DNA of 64,000 nt from Rouxiella aceris. Its GTDB lineage: Bacteria > Pseudomonadota > Gammaproteobacteria > Enterobacterales > Enterobacteriaceae. Under the pieces are notes generated by a model, which was not told where the DNA came from, searched no databases, and saw only the letters and a list, made by a program, of their open reading frames with translations. Location: assembly GCF_012933545.1 (NCBI RefSeq), contig NZ_JAADJU010000005.1:248001-312000 (forward strand), read 5' to 3'. Shown piece after piece: positions 46,266 to 55,517 of this stretch; the stretch's first letter is position 1; the number at the start of each line of letters is the position of its first letter. The position numbers were made by a program, and so were the translations under genes.

Positions 46266-47279
46266 TTATTCCTTTATGTTTATTTCGATTAATGCTTGCA
46301 ATTTTTCATCTGTTCTTGTGACTGATATTTTTTCAACATGATGTGTTTTGCTGGTTATCAATAAACTTATTCCATCATCAATCTTGGTCTTTTTTGATAT
46401 TTTATTTGCATATGGTTGTAATGCTTTAGATTCAATTTCAATATCATCAGACAAATCAAATCCGTATCTTTCACTAATGCTAGAAAAAACAGAGTCCATA
46501 TCTTCAGAGTTTAAATGATTTCTTGCTATATTCTTAATGTCCTTTATAGATACTTTATCAGAACTCTTAATTTTACTGTCAATTTCATCATTAAGAGCTA
46601 TGGATGATGACGTTTCGTTTATTTTAGATGAAATTGATTTTAGAATTTCCCCGCTAGCTTTTACACATGAAGAATGTGTCTTTAAAGGGATTACTTTTAA
46701 AAAAGAGTCTAACCAAAATTTTGTTTTTTGACCCAAGTTATCTATTGCGTAAACTATATCTACATTAGATAATATCAAAGCACCTTTCTGTATTTTAGTT
46801 AATGATATTCCTGTTTTTTCATAAGGTTGTAATACTCCTTTGTTGTTTTCTATATCTAAATAATCGTCTTTATTCTCTATTTTTAGAGCGGCAATTCCAT
46901 AACATGATTTATCATCTATCTTTATTTCAGAAAAAAGGATAATGATAAAATCACCACCAGATATATTGGGGTGAGTTGACGAACTGTATAAATGCTTTGC
47001 GATATTTATAGATTGTTCTTGGAAGTTATTTGAGTTTTTGAATATTTTGGTTGAAAAGTTATGTATTTCGTTTAAATTTATATCTGACTCATGAAAAAAT
47101 TCAAAGCAAGAATCTGCTTTTGATAAAGGTAAAAGGTAGTGTTTTAGTAATAGCTCAGAAAGATCCTTATTAGCAAGTGCTTCGCTCGTCGAAAATTTTA
47201 TACCTTCTTCTCTTATTTTATTACCTACATTATGGACGATTATTTTCTCTACTTTTGCTGAACTAACATCCATTTTCAA
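46266..47279 (-). CDS. NdpA/YejK-like nucleoid-associated protein
   Basis: This 337-residue protein begins KVEKIIVHNVGNKIREEGIKFS and includes GGDFIIILFSEI, YGIAALKIE and ILSNVDIVYAIDN, matching the 37-kDa nucleoid-associated protein family (PF04245). Those proteins bind the nucleoid; copies in islands are often beside defence genes. It is first in a three-gene minus-strand operon with a putative nuclease, where it might recognise DNA or sense its state. Confidence 0.72.
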   Translation of the reverse strand: MKMDVSSAKVEKIIVHNVGNKIREEGIKFSTSEALANKDLSELLLKHYLLPLSKADSCFEFFHESDINLNEIHNFSTKIFKNSNNFQEQSINIAKHLYSSSTHPNISGGDFIIILFSEIKIDDKSCYGIAALKIENKDDYLDIENNKGVLQPYEKTGISLTKIQKGALILSNVDIVYAIDNLGQKTKFWLDSFLKVIPLKTHSSCVKASGEILKSISSKINETSSSIALNDEIDSKIKSSDKVSIKDIKNIARNHLNSEDMDSVFSSISERYGFDLSDDIEIESKALQPYANKISKKTKIDDGISLLITSKTHHVEKISVTRTDEKLQALIEINIKE

Positions 47280-47347
47280 TCCTTTTTTTCTATTTCAAAT
47301 TATCCAATACTAATAAATAAAAACGAAGTATTGGGGTTGCATTAAGT

Positions 47348-48358
47348 TTAATAAGATAATCTATGTCTAATTGCTAGAGCGAATTTATCCGCGAAAAAAA
47401 TAATAATTAGGTGCGCTATAGGCTCTTCACGAAATAGCTTGTAAAAGCCAGCTAATTGCAAAAGTATAAATATCATATTTTGTTTCCCTAGGCCATTATG
47501 TGATTCTGGTAGAGCGATGTTTCCATATCCCGCATATCGAGTTTTGGTAAAGTTTGACAGTAACTTTCTAACGTCCAGCAATAGTTCTGTATGAAGATCT
47601 TGCCCTTCCAGCCTAGGATATCCAAAAGTTTTGAGCGCAGGTACTAAGCTTTTTAGCTGACCGCCAAAGCTCGTGTCAATCTGACTTTGAATGTCCTTAA
47701 CCGCAGCCTTCGAGGCATCGGCGATTTGCTTGTCTGCAGTCTCAACTGATGCAGAAGAAGCTATTTCGAATAGCCCTTCTAAAGTTTTGGCTAATACATC
47801 AGACTCTCGAGATGTTGCATCATTGAGTCCTCGTTGAGCACTGATAAATCCGGATTTTACCAAACCCCGCAATGCGCTAGTTTGTAATTCATGGCGATTA
47901 TTGGGGTCATTGGGATCCTCGGCCCATGTTTTCGCGTTGAAAACATGGGAGATGCGCTTCCGTAATGTGCAGAAATCTGCGACACAGGTCTCAGCGGTTA
48001 ACCGCTTTGTGGGCTGATTTTCGAGAAATGATGACAAGTGGCCCAGTTGAGGCAGGGTAGGGTCATACTGAAATTTCAGTCGAAGCTCGATGGAGGGAAT
48101 AAGCACACGAATAACATTTTCTTCAACTCCTTGGTTCAGTGCTTCCAGATTTTCACAGAAACCATCGTAACAGGCACTTGAAAAATCCTCGAGCTGGAAG
48201 GTTGCACTGTCATCTGCCAAAAAACTGCGGACTATCTCCGACAGAAACGTTTTCCCACTATTACTTCGCCCGACAATAACAATTGTATGATCTTCTAGGG
48301 CCAACGCAGCATCAGCTAAAAAGTGGAAATTCTTGATTTTAACCTGATGAATACGCAT
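47348..48358 (-). pseudogene. OLD-family ATPase, C-terminally truncated
   Basis: The N-terminal ATPase domain is clear: MRIHQVKIKNFHFLADA, Walker A GRSNSGKT at residues 30-37, and the ABC-type signature SHNGLGKQN, as in OLD/GajA nucleases. After LFREEPIAHLIII the sequence changes to FFADKFALAIRHRLSY and stops, where the Walker B acidic cluster and then the Toprim nuclease domain should follow. With no Toprim domain it can hardly cut DNA. Possibly the residue of an OLD or Gabija-like system. Confidence 0.75.
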
Positions 48359-48888
48359 GAGCCCCCCTCATCTGCACCCATTTATAATTTATTTATTTTG
48401 TTTAATATCAATTCATTAGGTTTTTTTATGACTGTGAATTCAGGCGATTAGCTGTTGCCACTGCTCGCTAACGCTCTTATGTTCGTAACTATCTAATCAG
48501 AATCAACCATCAACTAAACAGGCAGAGAGCGATTCACAAAATTTTTCCAGTTGCAAAGATGCGTAATCAATCATTTGTGCTTTGGTTTTATTTTATACTT
48601 AAAATATTAAAAAATGTAACTAATTACTGCTCATAGCTACTTGTTAGCCCTAACCCTGTTTCACTGCTGCGGAGCAAGGGGCGCTACATCCGTATCTGCA
48701 GGGTCAGTTTTTTCTCCCGTGTGCTTTCCGTTCCCGTATCGGCTTCCGGTTAATCGTTTCCCAACACAACCCGTCCCGCAAGGGTAAATAGCACGCATTC
48801 TGCGCCCTTGCAGGTCGGAACGATGCCGGGAAAGCGAACCGTCAGGCGATACGAAGACGAAAATCACACCACTGACGGAGAAAAAATC
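48359..48888. other. Spacer upstream of ardC
   Basis: AT-rich and without a gene to about 48650, then GC-richer plasmid-like sequence leading to GGAGAAAAAATC, the ribosome-binding site of ardC. A minus-strand open frame at 48661-48906 is judged spurious. Confidence 0.4.
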
Positions 48889-49833
48889 ATGACTATTTCC
48901 CTGCATACCCAGACTAGCGCCCCTAACACCGCAGCGGCGACCAGCGTATCCCCGCTGGAGCAGTCAGGCTCCTCAAAAACGAAATTTTCTAAAACCAGGA
49001 CGGATATTTATCAGACAGTTACCGAGAGCATCATCACAGCGCTTGAAGACGGTGTAAAACCGTGGTCCTGCCCGTGGCAGCGGGTACCGGGCATGTCAGG
49101 ATTACCTACAAATTACTCAACTGGAGCGGCTTACAGTGGAATGAATATCATGTTGTTGTGGTGCAGTGCGTCAGAACAGGGATTCAATGATTCGCGCTGG
49201 ATGACCTACAAACAGGCAAAAGCGGAAGGCGGGCAGGTACGTAAGGGAGAACACGGCACAACAGCCATTTTCTATACCATGCTGGAAAGGGCAAATGACG
49301 AAGGAGAAACTGAATATATTCCGATGCTTAAGACTTTCACCGTGTTTAATGTTGAGCAAATTGACGGTTTGCCTCTGAGTGATGAAGCCGTTTTACCAGC
49401 AGAGACCTTTGAGCCGTTACCGCAGGCGGAAGCGCTTTTCCGTAACAGTGGTGCAACCATCATTGAGAAGGGGCAGAACGCCTTTTTCGCACCATCAACC
49501 GACGAAATCCATTTACCGGAACGTCGTCTTTTTAGCGATGCTGCCAATTTCTACGCTACGGGTATGCATGAGCTGGTTCACTGGAGTGGAGCCAAAAGTC
49601 GGCTGAATCGTGAAATGAAAGGGAAGTTTGGCAGTGAGGATTAGGCTTTTGAGGAGTTGATCGCCGAGCTTGGAAGCGCGTTCCTGATGGCGGACCTGGG
49701 GATTGTCGGAGAGGTTCAGCATGAAAGTTATATTGCTTCCTGGCTGAAAGCACTGAGGAACGACAAACGCTATATTTTCAAGGCCGCCAGCGCGGCATCC
49801 AAAGCGCATCGTTATTTGGTGGATAAAATCTGA
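48889..49833 (+). pseudogene. ArdC-like antirestriction/ssDNA-binding protein, amber-interrupted
   Basis: The frame starts MTISLHTQTSAP. The N-terminal ArdC-type ssDNA-binding domain includes DIYQTVTESIITALEDGVKPWSCPW, followed by PTNYSTGAAYSGMNIMLLW. The zincin-like metallopeptidase motif is HELVH, in GMHELVHWSGAKSRLNR. TAG at 49642-49644 falls where a Tyr/other codon is expected (SED*AFEELIAELGSAFLMADLG), and the frame then runs open to TGA 49831. ArdC protects incoming single-stranded plasmid DNA from restriction during conjugation. One nonsense change has probably inactivated it. Confidence 0.85.
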
Positions 49834-49890
49834 GCAGGAAGGAGTCGCAACGGAATGCGGCTTTGCGTGTAGGGCTGCTTAAAACAGTAA

Positions 49891-49957
49891 CGCTGTAGAG
49901 ACATGAGTGAGGCGGAGCGCAGCCAGGCGAGCACCGAACAGTCATGTCTCTACAGCG
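49891..49957. repeat. Perfect 16-bp inverted repeat after ardC
   Basis: CGCTGTAGAGACATGA (49891-49906) and TCATGTCTCTACAGCG (49942-49957) are exact arms around a 35-base GC-rich spacer, followed by GAATAAAAAA. Could terminate both ardC and the minus-strand mobilization genes. Confidence 0.75.
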
Positions 49958-49994
49958 GAATAAAAAATTCACACGGACAGGGCTGATTGGACAG

Positions 49995-50282
49995 CTATTC
50001 TCTTTTACCAGCAACTGCCTGAAGCGCAAGTAGCCGCCGTTCCAGATTATCCAGTTTTTCTTCAAGGTCATGACTCTGCTGCTCAATATCTTCCAGTGTT
50101 TCTGACAAAACATCACGCAGCAGCACAAAATTTGCTTGTAGGGCATATACAAAATCGTGGCCGCGAACCACTAATGCTTCGCGCGGTATGTCCTGTAATG
50201 CCGAATGCGTAATCCATGTCACCAGCGCTTTTGCGCTCATTTCGGTCAGTACGTCCGCAAGTCGGTCAGTTTCTCTGTTCAT
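49995..50282 (-). CDS. Small coiled-coil accessory protein of the mobilization region
   Basis: This 95-residue protein has a helical C-terminal half with heptads (LSETLEDIEQQSHDLEEKLDNLERRLLAL). CAGGA precedes its ATG. It lies downstream of mobC on the same strand. No family recognised; it may assist mobilization or be a plasmid accessory gene. Confidence 0.55.
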   Translation of the reverse strand: MNRETDRLADVLTEMSAKALVTWITHSALQDIPREALVVRGHDFVYALQANFVLLRDVLSETLEDIEQQSHDLEEKLDNLERRLLALQAVAGKRE

Positions 50283-50394
50283 TCTGGTGTCCTGTCTGTT
50301 CTGATATTGGGTGAGTATTTCGAGGGGGATTATTTCAGGTTGTTGCGCTGCCGGTGGGTGGGTTGGGGCTGTAAGTGATACAGAAGAACTATAT

Positions 50395-51135
50395 TCAGTG
50401 GCCTACATCAAGCTGTTGTAGCTCGTCGAGCGTGTAGATGCGAAAGACATTCCGGTGGCGGGTTTCCAGCGGGATGTGCTGATGGTTAACGATGACGTGC
50501 CGGATGCTGTCAAAGAGCCGTTCAAGGCCACGCTTTTTCTGCGGGTCCGGCACAATATAAAAAACGTAAATCCAGTCTTTACTGGTTCGGGCAAGCAAAT
50601 GACTGGCCATGATCGACTGGTAACGGGCTCTGGTTTTCAGACGACGCTCGGTCTCAATGGCGATTACGGTGCCGCCGGGCAGGGTAATCAGTCCGTCCGG
50701 GCGATGGCTGGTCTGATAACGACTGAGGAAGGTTGTGCGATCGCCGTTTATCCATCCGGATGCGCCTTTTTGCTCAAGGATGATACGGGCGGTCTGATTA
50801 TCAAGGTGGTGCTCCAGCGTCCAGCCGGTAATTTTTGATGGCTCAAACCGTGCCGGAAAAAGTGCATCGTCGGAGGTTAACACTACGGCCAGTCCGTCAC
50901 TGGTAATGCCCCATAATGAAATTTTCATCGTGCGCGATACCAGGACATGTTTTTGTATCAAGCCCATGCCCTCGACTTTTGAAAGCAGGGAATACAGTGA
51001 TTTATGATCCCTGAAGCCGAACAGCAGCATCAGTGTTTTAAAGTCGCTGTACGTTTCTTCTTTCAGGAAATTCAGCAGTCGTTGTATTTTTTCACGGTGT
51101 CGCGTCTGGCGTTCGCTGTATGCGGTGATCAGCAT
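50395..51135 (-). CDS. mobC: MOBC-family relaxase MobC
   Basis: This is a protein of about 246 residues, close to the 243 of plasmid CloDF13 MobC. The N-terminal winged helix (RHREKIQRLLNFLKEETYSDFKTLMLLFGFRDHKSLYSLLSKVE) and the nuclease core with HRPDGLITLPGGTVIAIETERR (Asp and Glu) match the replication-relaxation/MOBC family, which nicks oriT without a classical tyrosine. AAAGGGGG precedes the start; ATG 51138 is equally possible. It lies 10 bases after mobB. It would act with MobB to process the island's oriT. Confidence 0.85.
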   Translation of the reverse strand: MLITAYSERQTRHREKIQRLLNFLKEETYSDFKTLMLLFGFRDHKSLYSLLSKVEGMGLIQKHVLVSRTMKISLWGITSDGLAVVLTSDDALFPARFEPSKITGWTLEHHLDNQTARIILEQKGASGWINGDRTTFLSRYQTSHRPDGLITLPGGTVIAIETERRLKTRARYQSIMASHLLARTSKDWIYVFYIVPDPQKKRGLERLFDSIRHVIVNHQHIPLETRHRNVFRIYTLDELQQLDVGH

Positions 51136-51145
51136 CATTCCCCCT

Positions 51146-53017
51146 TTAAAAATCCAGCAATGACGGGTTTTCTTCTTTATTGGTATTCGGTGTTGTCGTG
51201 TCTTTTTCATCCGTATCAAAAAAAAGATCGGATCGAGTTGCTGTGATATCCGGTGTTGATGCGGGTCCGGGGGAGGTTTCCTCCTCGCTAAAACCCAGGG
51301 TGATGTTTACCGTTGCGGCGGTGGCGGCAATCGCGGGCGACACGGCACAGATCTCCAGTTCGCGTTTTTTCACCCTGATGGGCGAAATCAGAGAGGCCGA
51401 CGGGAGTGTTTTTGTCGTGAAGATGAAGCTGACAAAATCGGGTAGGTTCAGGATCATATTGCTGTCGGTAAAGAAACGCTCGGCCTGTCTGATGGTGCGT
51501 TCACTGTCGATAGTCTCTGTCAGCATGGCATCGGTTTTTGCTTTGCGGACCTCATCGTCGACTAATATAGTGCCTGACATCCTGGCTACCCATTCCGCGG
51601 TGTCCGGGTCCATAGCGCGATAAACCAGTTTGAATTTGGCATTTTCAACGACCGCGCCGACTACGGCGTCGCCTTTCAAACCTGCCGGGCAGTCGTTTAA
51701 ATCGGCAATCGACTGGTGGTCCATAATAATGTGTACGCCTTTATCGCGTGCCGCGCCTAACCCTTCCAGCGCTGGCCTGGATAAATGGTATTTCAGTTCC
51801 GAAAGATAAATTGCAATGGGGCGGGGCACGTATTTCACTCGCTCGCGCCTTTTTGCCAGCTGGCACATGCGAACCAGCAGCATGCGCTGAGCGGTAATGA
51901 TTTTGCTGTTGCGCATTGAGCCAATCACATAACAGCACCCGCCTTCCTCAAATATTTTATTAAGCGAAAATCCGGTGGGGGCATTGATGGCATTGAGTAA
52001 GGCCAGCTCTTCAATTTTCCCGAAGAAGGCTTTTATCTTATCTGCAATACCCTGAACGTAGTCGCCGTTATAAACATCCCGAATGGTTGAAGCAGTATTA
52101 CGGGTGACAAACTGCGCGGCTATCCGGGCCGCTTTCCGGTCATCAATGCGATAAAAGTCAGATTCCTGACCTTTCTCTGCCAGGCTGAACCCGGCAACGA
52201 AAAGCTCTTCCAGTTCATCGGCAGTGATCTCTTCAATCAGGTTTAACTGGTACTGGGGTTTTCGCAGGTCAATCAGGGCAAAAGGTTTGCCTGCATCCTC
52301 GCAGGCTTTCCGGTAAAGGTGGGGGGCCCATTCATCATCCTTTGGGTCCATAACAAATACGCCTTCACCGGCCAGGATACTTTGATAAAGTAATATCCCG
52401 GTGGCAACGCCCTTACCGGCGCCGGTGGTGCCGATAATATCCGCGTGTTGTTTTTGCCAGTCTTTTAACGGCAGATACATCGGCTGAACATCGCGGTCCA
52501 TGCCGATAAATAACCCTTTGTTCAGGTCGATATAATCCAGCGGATTATAATGCAGTGTTTCCGGCAGCAGGGATTTCACCGTGCGCACATCGGTGCGTAA
52601 TTCCCTTTCAAGCGTTGTTTTCCTCACGAGGTGTTTCTTTATTTTGTCTAATTCAGGTGTTAATACCCTTCGCAGCAGAATATGCAAAATAAAACCCGTT
52701 ACAGTAAAGGTAATCAGCACCGGCCATGCCTGAACGGGAATGCTGGCGATGACCCGGCCCCGATAAAGCCACTGGAAAATCCAGATAAGTACCGGCCCCA
52801 AGGTTCCGCAAAGAAAACACAGCAGGGAAAAAGCCATAATCAGCTTTTGCCACAACGGGGCTTTTTGGCGTTCATCGCTTTTCATCGACGCGAAAAACGG
52901 CATCGTCAGCCCCGATAACAGCGCCAGCATCAGTTGGTGCTGTTGCATAAAAGCCATGAAGCTCAACGCGTCATTCACTATCGTCGACAGTGAAACGGCC
53001 AGCTTATTCAAAATCAT
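51146..53017 (-). CDS. mobB: CloDF13-type coupling protein MobB (TraD/TraG-like)
   Basis: This 623-residue protein has two to three N-terminal membrane spans (about 15-40 and 55-110). The VirD4/TraD ATPase domain follows, with Walker A GTTGAGKG at residues 196-203 and Walker B VFVMDPKDDEW. It contains the YLPLKDWQKQHADIIG linker. It delivers the relaxosome to a helper type IV secretion channel. GGGGG lies before ATG 53017; an upstream ATG at 53047 is less likely. With MobC it forms the minimal MOBC module, so the island is mobilizable. Confidence 0.87.
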   Translation of the reverse strand: MILNKLAVSLSTIVNDALSFMAFMQQHQLMLALLSGLTMPFFASMKSDERQKAPLWQKLIMAFSLLCFLCGTLGPVLIWIFQWLYRGRVIASIPVQAWPVLITFTVTGFILHILLRRVLTPELDKIKKHLVRKTTLERELRTDVRTVKSLLPETLHYNPLDYIDLNKGLFIGMDRDVQPMYLPLKDWQKQHADIIGTTGAGKGVATGILLYQSILAGEGVFVMDPKDDEWAPHLYRKACEDAGKPFALIDLRKPQYQLNLIEEITADELEELFVAGFSLAEKGQESDFYRIDDRKAARIAAQFVTRNTASTIRDVYNGDYVQGIADKIKAFFGKIEELALLNAINAPTGFSLNKIFEEGGCCYVIGSMRNSKIITAQRMLLVRMCQLAKRRERVKYVPRPIAIYLSELKYHLSRPALEGLGAARDKGVHIIMDHQSIADLNDCPAGLKGDAVVGAVVENAKFKLVYRAMDPDTAEWVARMSGTILVDDEVRKAKTDAMLTETIDSERTIRQAERFFTDSNMILNLPDFVSFIFTTKTLPSASLISPIRVKKRELEICAVSPAIAATAATVNITLGFSEEETSPGPASTPDITATRSDLFFDTDEKDTTTPNTNKEENPSLLDF

Positions 53018-53053
53018 CGTGCCCCCTTCGTCAGCCGTTCGCCCCATGACATT

Positions 53054-53610
53054 GCCCCATCAATTCGCCCCACGGTGTTGGGCGAATTGATGGGGCGAGC
53101 GTATGGGGTAAAGAAGGTGACCGCGTTGCGGCCATGTGCAGGAAAGTATGCTTCCCTGCACGACACGGCGTGCGCCAGTACATGCGGGCTGGACGCCCTT
53201 TTTGCCTGTCACATGGGGGTAATGTCGCGGCTGGACGCCGCGCCAAAACCCCCAACATCAAAGGCGGCACACCGTCGCACGCTACGCGCGACCAACCCCT
53301 TTAAGACGCGCGTTTCGCCTGTTTTTTCTTTTCCTCGCGAGCTCCGAGCGAAAAAACGGGAACGCTGCTTTAAAGGGGTTGGTCGCGCCTGATCGGCAAT
53401 ATTCCCCGTGGGCGGGAAATATTACCTGGCTTAACGGTGTGCGGGGCAGGCCCCCCACAAAAACCGGCACGTGGGCGTGCCTTTTTGCACGTCGGGACGG
53501 CAAAATTTTTGCGGCTCCCCCCGACCTGCTCAATTCGCTTGGGGCGATTGTTCGCAGGTGAGGCACGGTACCTGAAATATTTTCGTTCCTTAATCCGCGA
53601 AAATATTTCT
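53054..53610. other. Candidate oriT: palindrome-rich region upstream of mobB
   Basis: Three perfect inverted repeats are stacked here. They are a 17-bp pair (GCCCCATCAATTCGCCC, 53054-53070 and 53080-53096), a 19-bp pair (53286-53304 and 53380-53398, GCGCGACCAACCCCTTTAA) around 75 bases containing CTCGCGAG and GAGCTC, and a 12-bp pair (GAAATATTTTCG, 53574-53585 and 53598-53609). The motif TTAATCCGCGAAAATAT recurs near 53651-53669 as TTTAATCCGCAGAAAATAT. The position next to mobB/mobC fits oriT, but the nic site cannot be named by eye. No gene is supported between 53018 and 53878. Confidence 0.55.
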
Positions 53611-53878
53611 GTCCGCAGACTCATTTTTACGACACTCTATTTATTCGCTCTTTAATCCGCAGAAAATATGCGAGCCGTAAAAATCTTAAAACCACCACGT
53701 CTTGAGCAGTATTCGCCCAGAATGCCAGTCCAACTTGCCTCACTCTTTAACAGGTGGTTTCGCGAGCCCAGCTAAAATATTTTCTTATTATGAGTATACC
53801 TATAAGAGAAATAAGATTAATGTAAATAATTAATATTATTATGAGTATTTCTGATGAAATCAGAATGGCAATTTATTA

Positions 53879-55109
53879 TTAAATTATTTCTTCTGGCATT
53901 TTTCCTTCAATAAAAATAGCGTTCTTATATTGTTTTTGTATTACGTAAGGCAACAGAGGTATTATTCTTTGCTCAAGAAATGGAGCCAGTGCACAACATA
54001 CGGGATCTTTAGAAAATAATCCATTGCTGTAAAAAATGCTATTCCCTCTACATCCTCCATGTGCAATAAATTTATATCTGCAATCTTTACAGGGGAGAGC
54101 ATGTATCGTCATTTCGGAGAATTTTTTAAATTCTTCATTCTCCTCATATGATACACTACGTATCTGTTTTTCTTCATTGTTGAAAATTACAGCCTCATTA
54201 TATCTGAGTGATGGACAAAATCTAATTTTGTTACCATCATCAACTATTACACTTCCGAATTGATATGAGCATGGATGATAAGCATCGCTAGAGATAATTT
54301 TAAAGCCATTATCTAGAATTGAAGATCTAAATAGTTGAACGATTTCAAGACGCATGTTTGTATAGCGAGGGTAAGTTGAAAGATAATCTCTGATAATTTG
54401 ATAATACGATTCTTTGGCAATATCAAGCCATTCTTCTTTATTCTGTACTGCGTAACTTGTTGTGCTTCTACCACTCATGAATACCTGATCAATCTGCCAT
54501 CTGCCATCTGTCGACTTTGAGTGCGAGTAATTTTATATATAGTGAATACAATTCTTTCGCTGTTACTTTGTTGCAAATGGTAGTATTTACAGTTACATAT
54601 AATTCATATTCTGTAGCGAGCCTTATTTTTTCGAGAATTTTTTTATGGCTGACAGGTTTGCCATTTTTATATTTCCTGATCAGGTCATTACCCTCAAGGC
54701 CATCAAGGCTAATTCCCAGGCCTATGGTCAAAGGGTTCATTTTACCTAAAATTGTGCTGATCAATGATTTTATGGTTTCTTTAACTTTCAAATGGGCAAG
54801 CCACTCGAGTATACTTTTTCTCAGGTAAATTCCATTTGTTATAAAGTATATGTTGCGATAACCTACAGAAATTGCATATTCAATGAGCTCTTTGCTGTCA
54901 GAGCGCATTAAAAATTCCCCGCCAGTAAAAGTAATGCGAGTGGCTCCTTTTTGAGAAGTTGTAAGAATTGTTTTTTTGAGTTGTTCTAATTTGTGATGCT
55001 CAAAATTATCTGAGGCTGAAACATAACAATGTTCACAAAGCAGATTGCAGCGCTTCGTTGTTTCCAGATGCAACCGATGTGGTGAATTATATTTTTCTGT
55101 TAATTGCAT
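53879..55109 (-). pseudogene. Radical SAM/SPASM RiPP maturase, split by a 7-bp duplication
   Basis: The N-terminal half has the [4Fe-4S] motif Cys21-x3-Cys25-x2-Cys28 (TTKRCNLLCEHC) and FTGGEF. The C-terminal half is a SPASM domain with auxiliary-cluster cysteines (FCPSLRY, LPCKDCRYKF, GGCRGN, PVCC). They are separated by a tandem copy of GCCATCT at 54496-54509 (plus strand), which shifts the frame to an early TGA. Removing one copy restores RWQIDQVFMSG and a single frame of about 407 residues. Neighbours are a precursor-like peptide and an MFS pump. The enzyme would install crosslinks in the peptide; the current allele is probably silent or switchable. Confidence 0.85.
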
Positions 55110-55150
55110 ACGAATCCTCTGGGCGTCATGTAGTTAAAGTCAAGGACATA

Positions 55151-55174
55151 AGACCAAGACCTGAGTCCTGGTCT
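55151..55174 (-). terminator. Partial terminator between precursor and maturase
   Basis: AGACCAAGAC (55151-55160) and GTCCTGGTCT (55165-55174) form a 10-bp stem (one G-U on the transcript) with a 4-base loop between the precursor-like ORF and the radical SAM gene. Such leaky hairpins keep precursor transcripts in excess in RiPP operons. Confidence 0.6.
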
Positions 55175-55200
55175 GTATACAACGTCAGTTAAGCTTCCAC

Positions 55201-55320
55201 TTAACCCCCGATAGGACCAGTATCAGCGCTATCTACCAGGTGTCCGTTAAGCCCGTTATGTACACCGAAGTGCCGGACTGGTGATACACACAACTTAAGG
55301 ATTTTCGAAAGTACGTTCAT
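55201..55320 (-). CDS. Putative RiPP precursor peptide, 39 residues
   Basis: From ATG (plus-strand cat 55318-55320) to TAA 55201-55203. It encodes a helical leader-like N-terminus (MNVLSKILKLCVSPVRHFG) and a Gly/His/Asn-rich C-terminus (VHNGLNGHLVDSADTGPIGG). GAGGTAG is correctly spaced upstream. It directly precedes the radical SAM/SPASM gene on the same strand, across a leaky hairpin. Leader plus Gly-rich core, size, orientation and neighbours all fit a radical SAM-modified RiPP precursor. I cannot assign a known precursor family; the Xye group (Xenorhabdus/Yersinia/Erwinia) is one to compare. The His/Asn-rich core gives no classical Trp crosslink motif. Confidence 0.65.
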   Translation of the reverse strand: MNVLSKILKLCVSPVRHFGVHNGLNGHLVDSADTGPIGG

Positions 55321-55517
55321 TTCTACTACCTCGCATTTCACTGTTTAGTTAAGTTAAACTAGATGATAGTTCCAGAACTATTTCAATTCGCAAATTAATG
55401 TGCGACAGCTATAATCCATACAATTTGTGTGGATTTGTTGATTTTGATCAAAAAACGTACAATTTGTTCTGTGTTGTGATGTGTGACATTGATTTCCAGC
55501 AAGGTTCGAGGTGGCAG
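55321..55517. promoter_or_regulatory. Divergent promoter region of the RiPP locus
   Basis: It separates the precursor/maturase (minus) from the MFS gene (plus). It contains the perfect palindrome ATAGTTC-CA-GAACTAT (55364-55379) and the GTTTA...TAAAC repeat just before it, plausible operator sites controlling both directions. Confidence 0.55.

Noticed and set aside
48661..48906. 81-codon minus-strand frame overlapping the ardC start
   Set aside because: Antisense to the ardC leader, no ribosome-binding site, unstructured sequence.
53282..53655. Several overlapping open frames in the candidate oriT
   Set aside because: They arise from high GC content and palindromes on both strands; none has a start signal or family.
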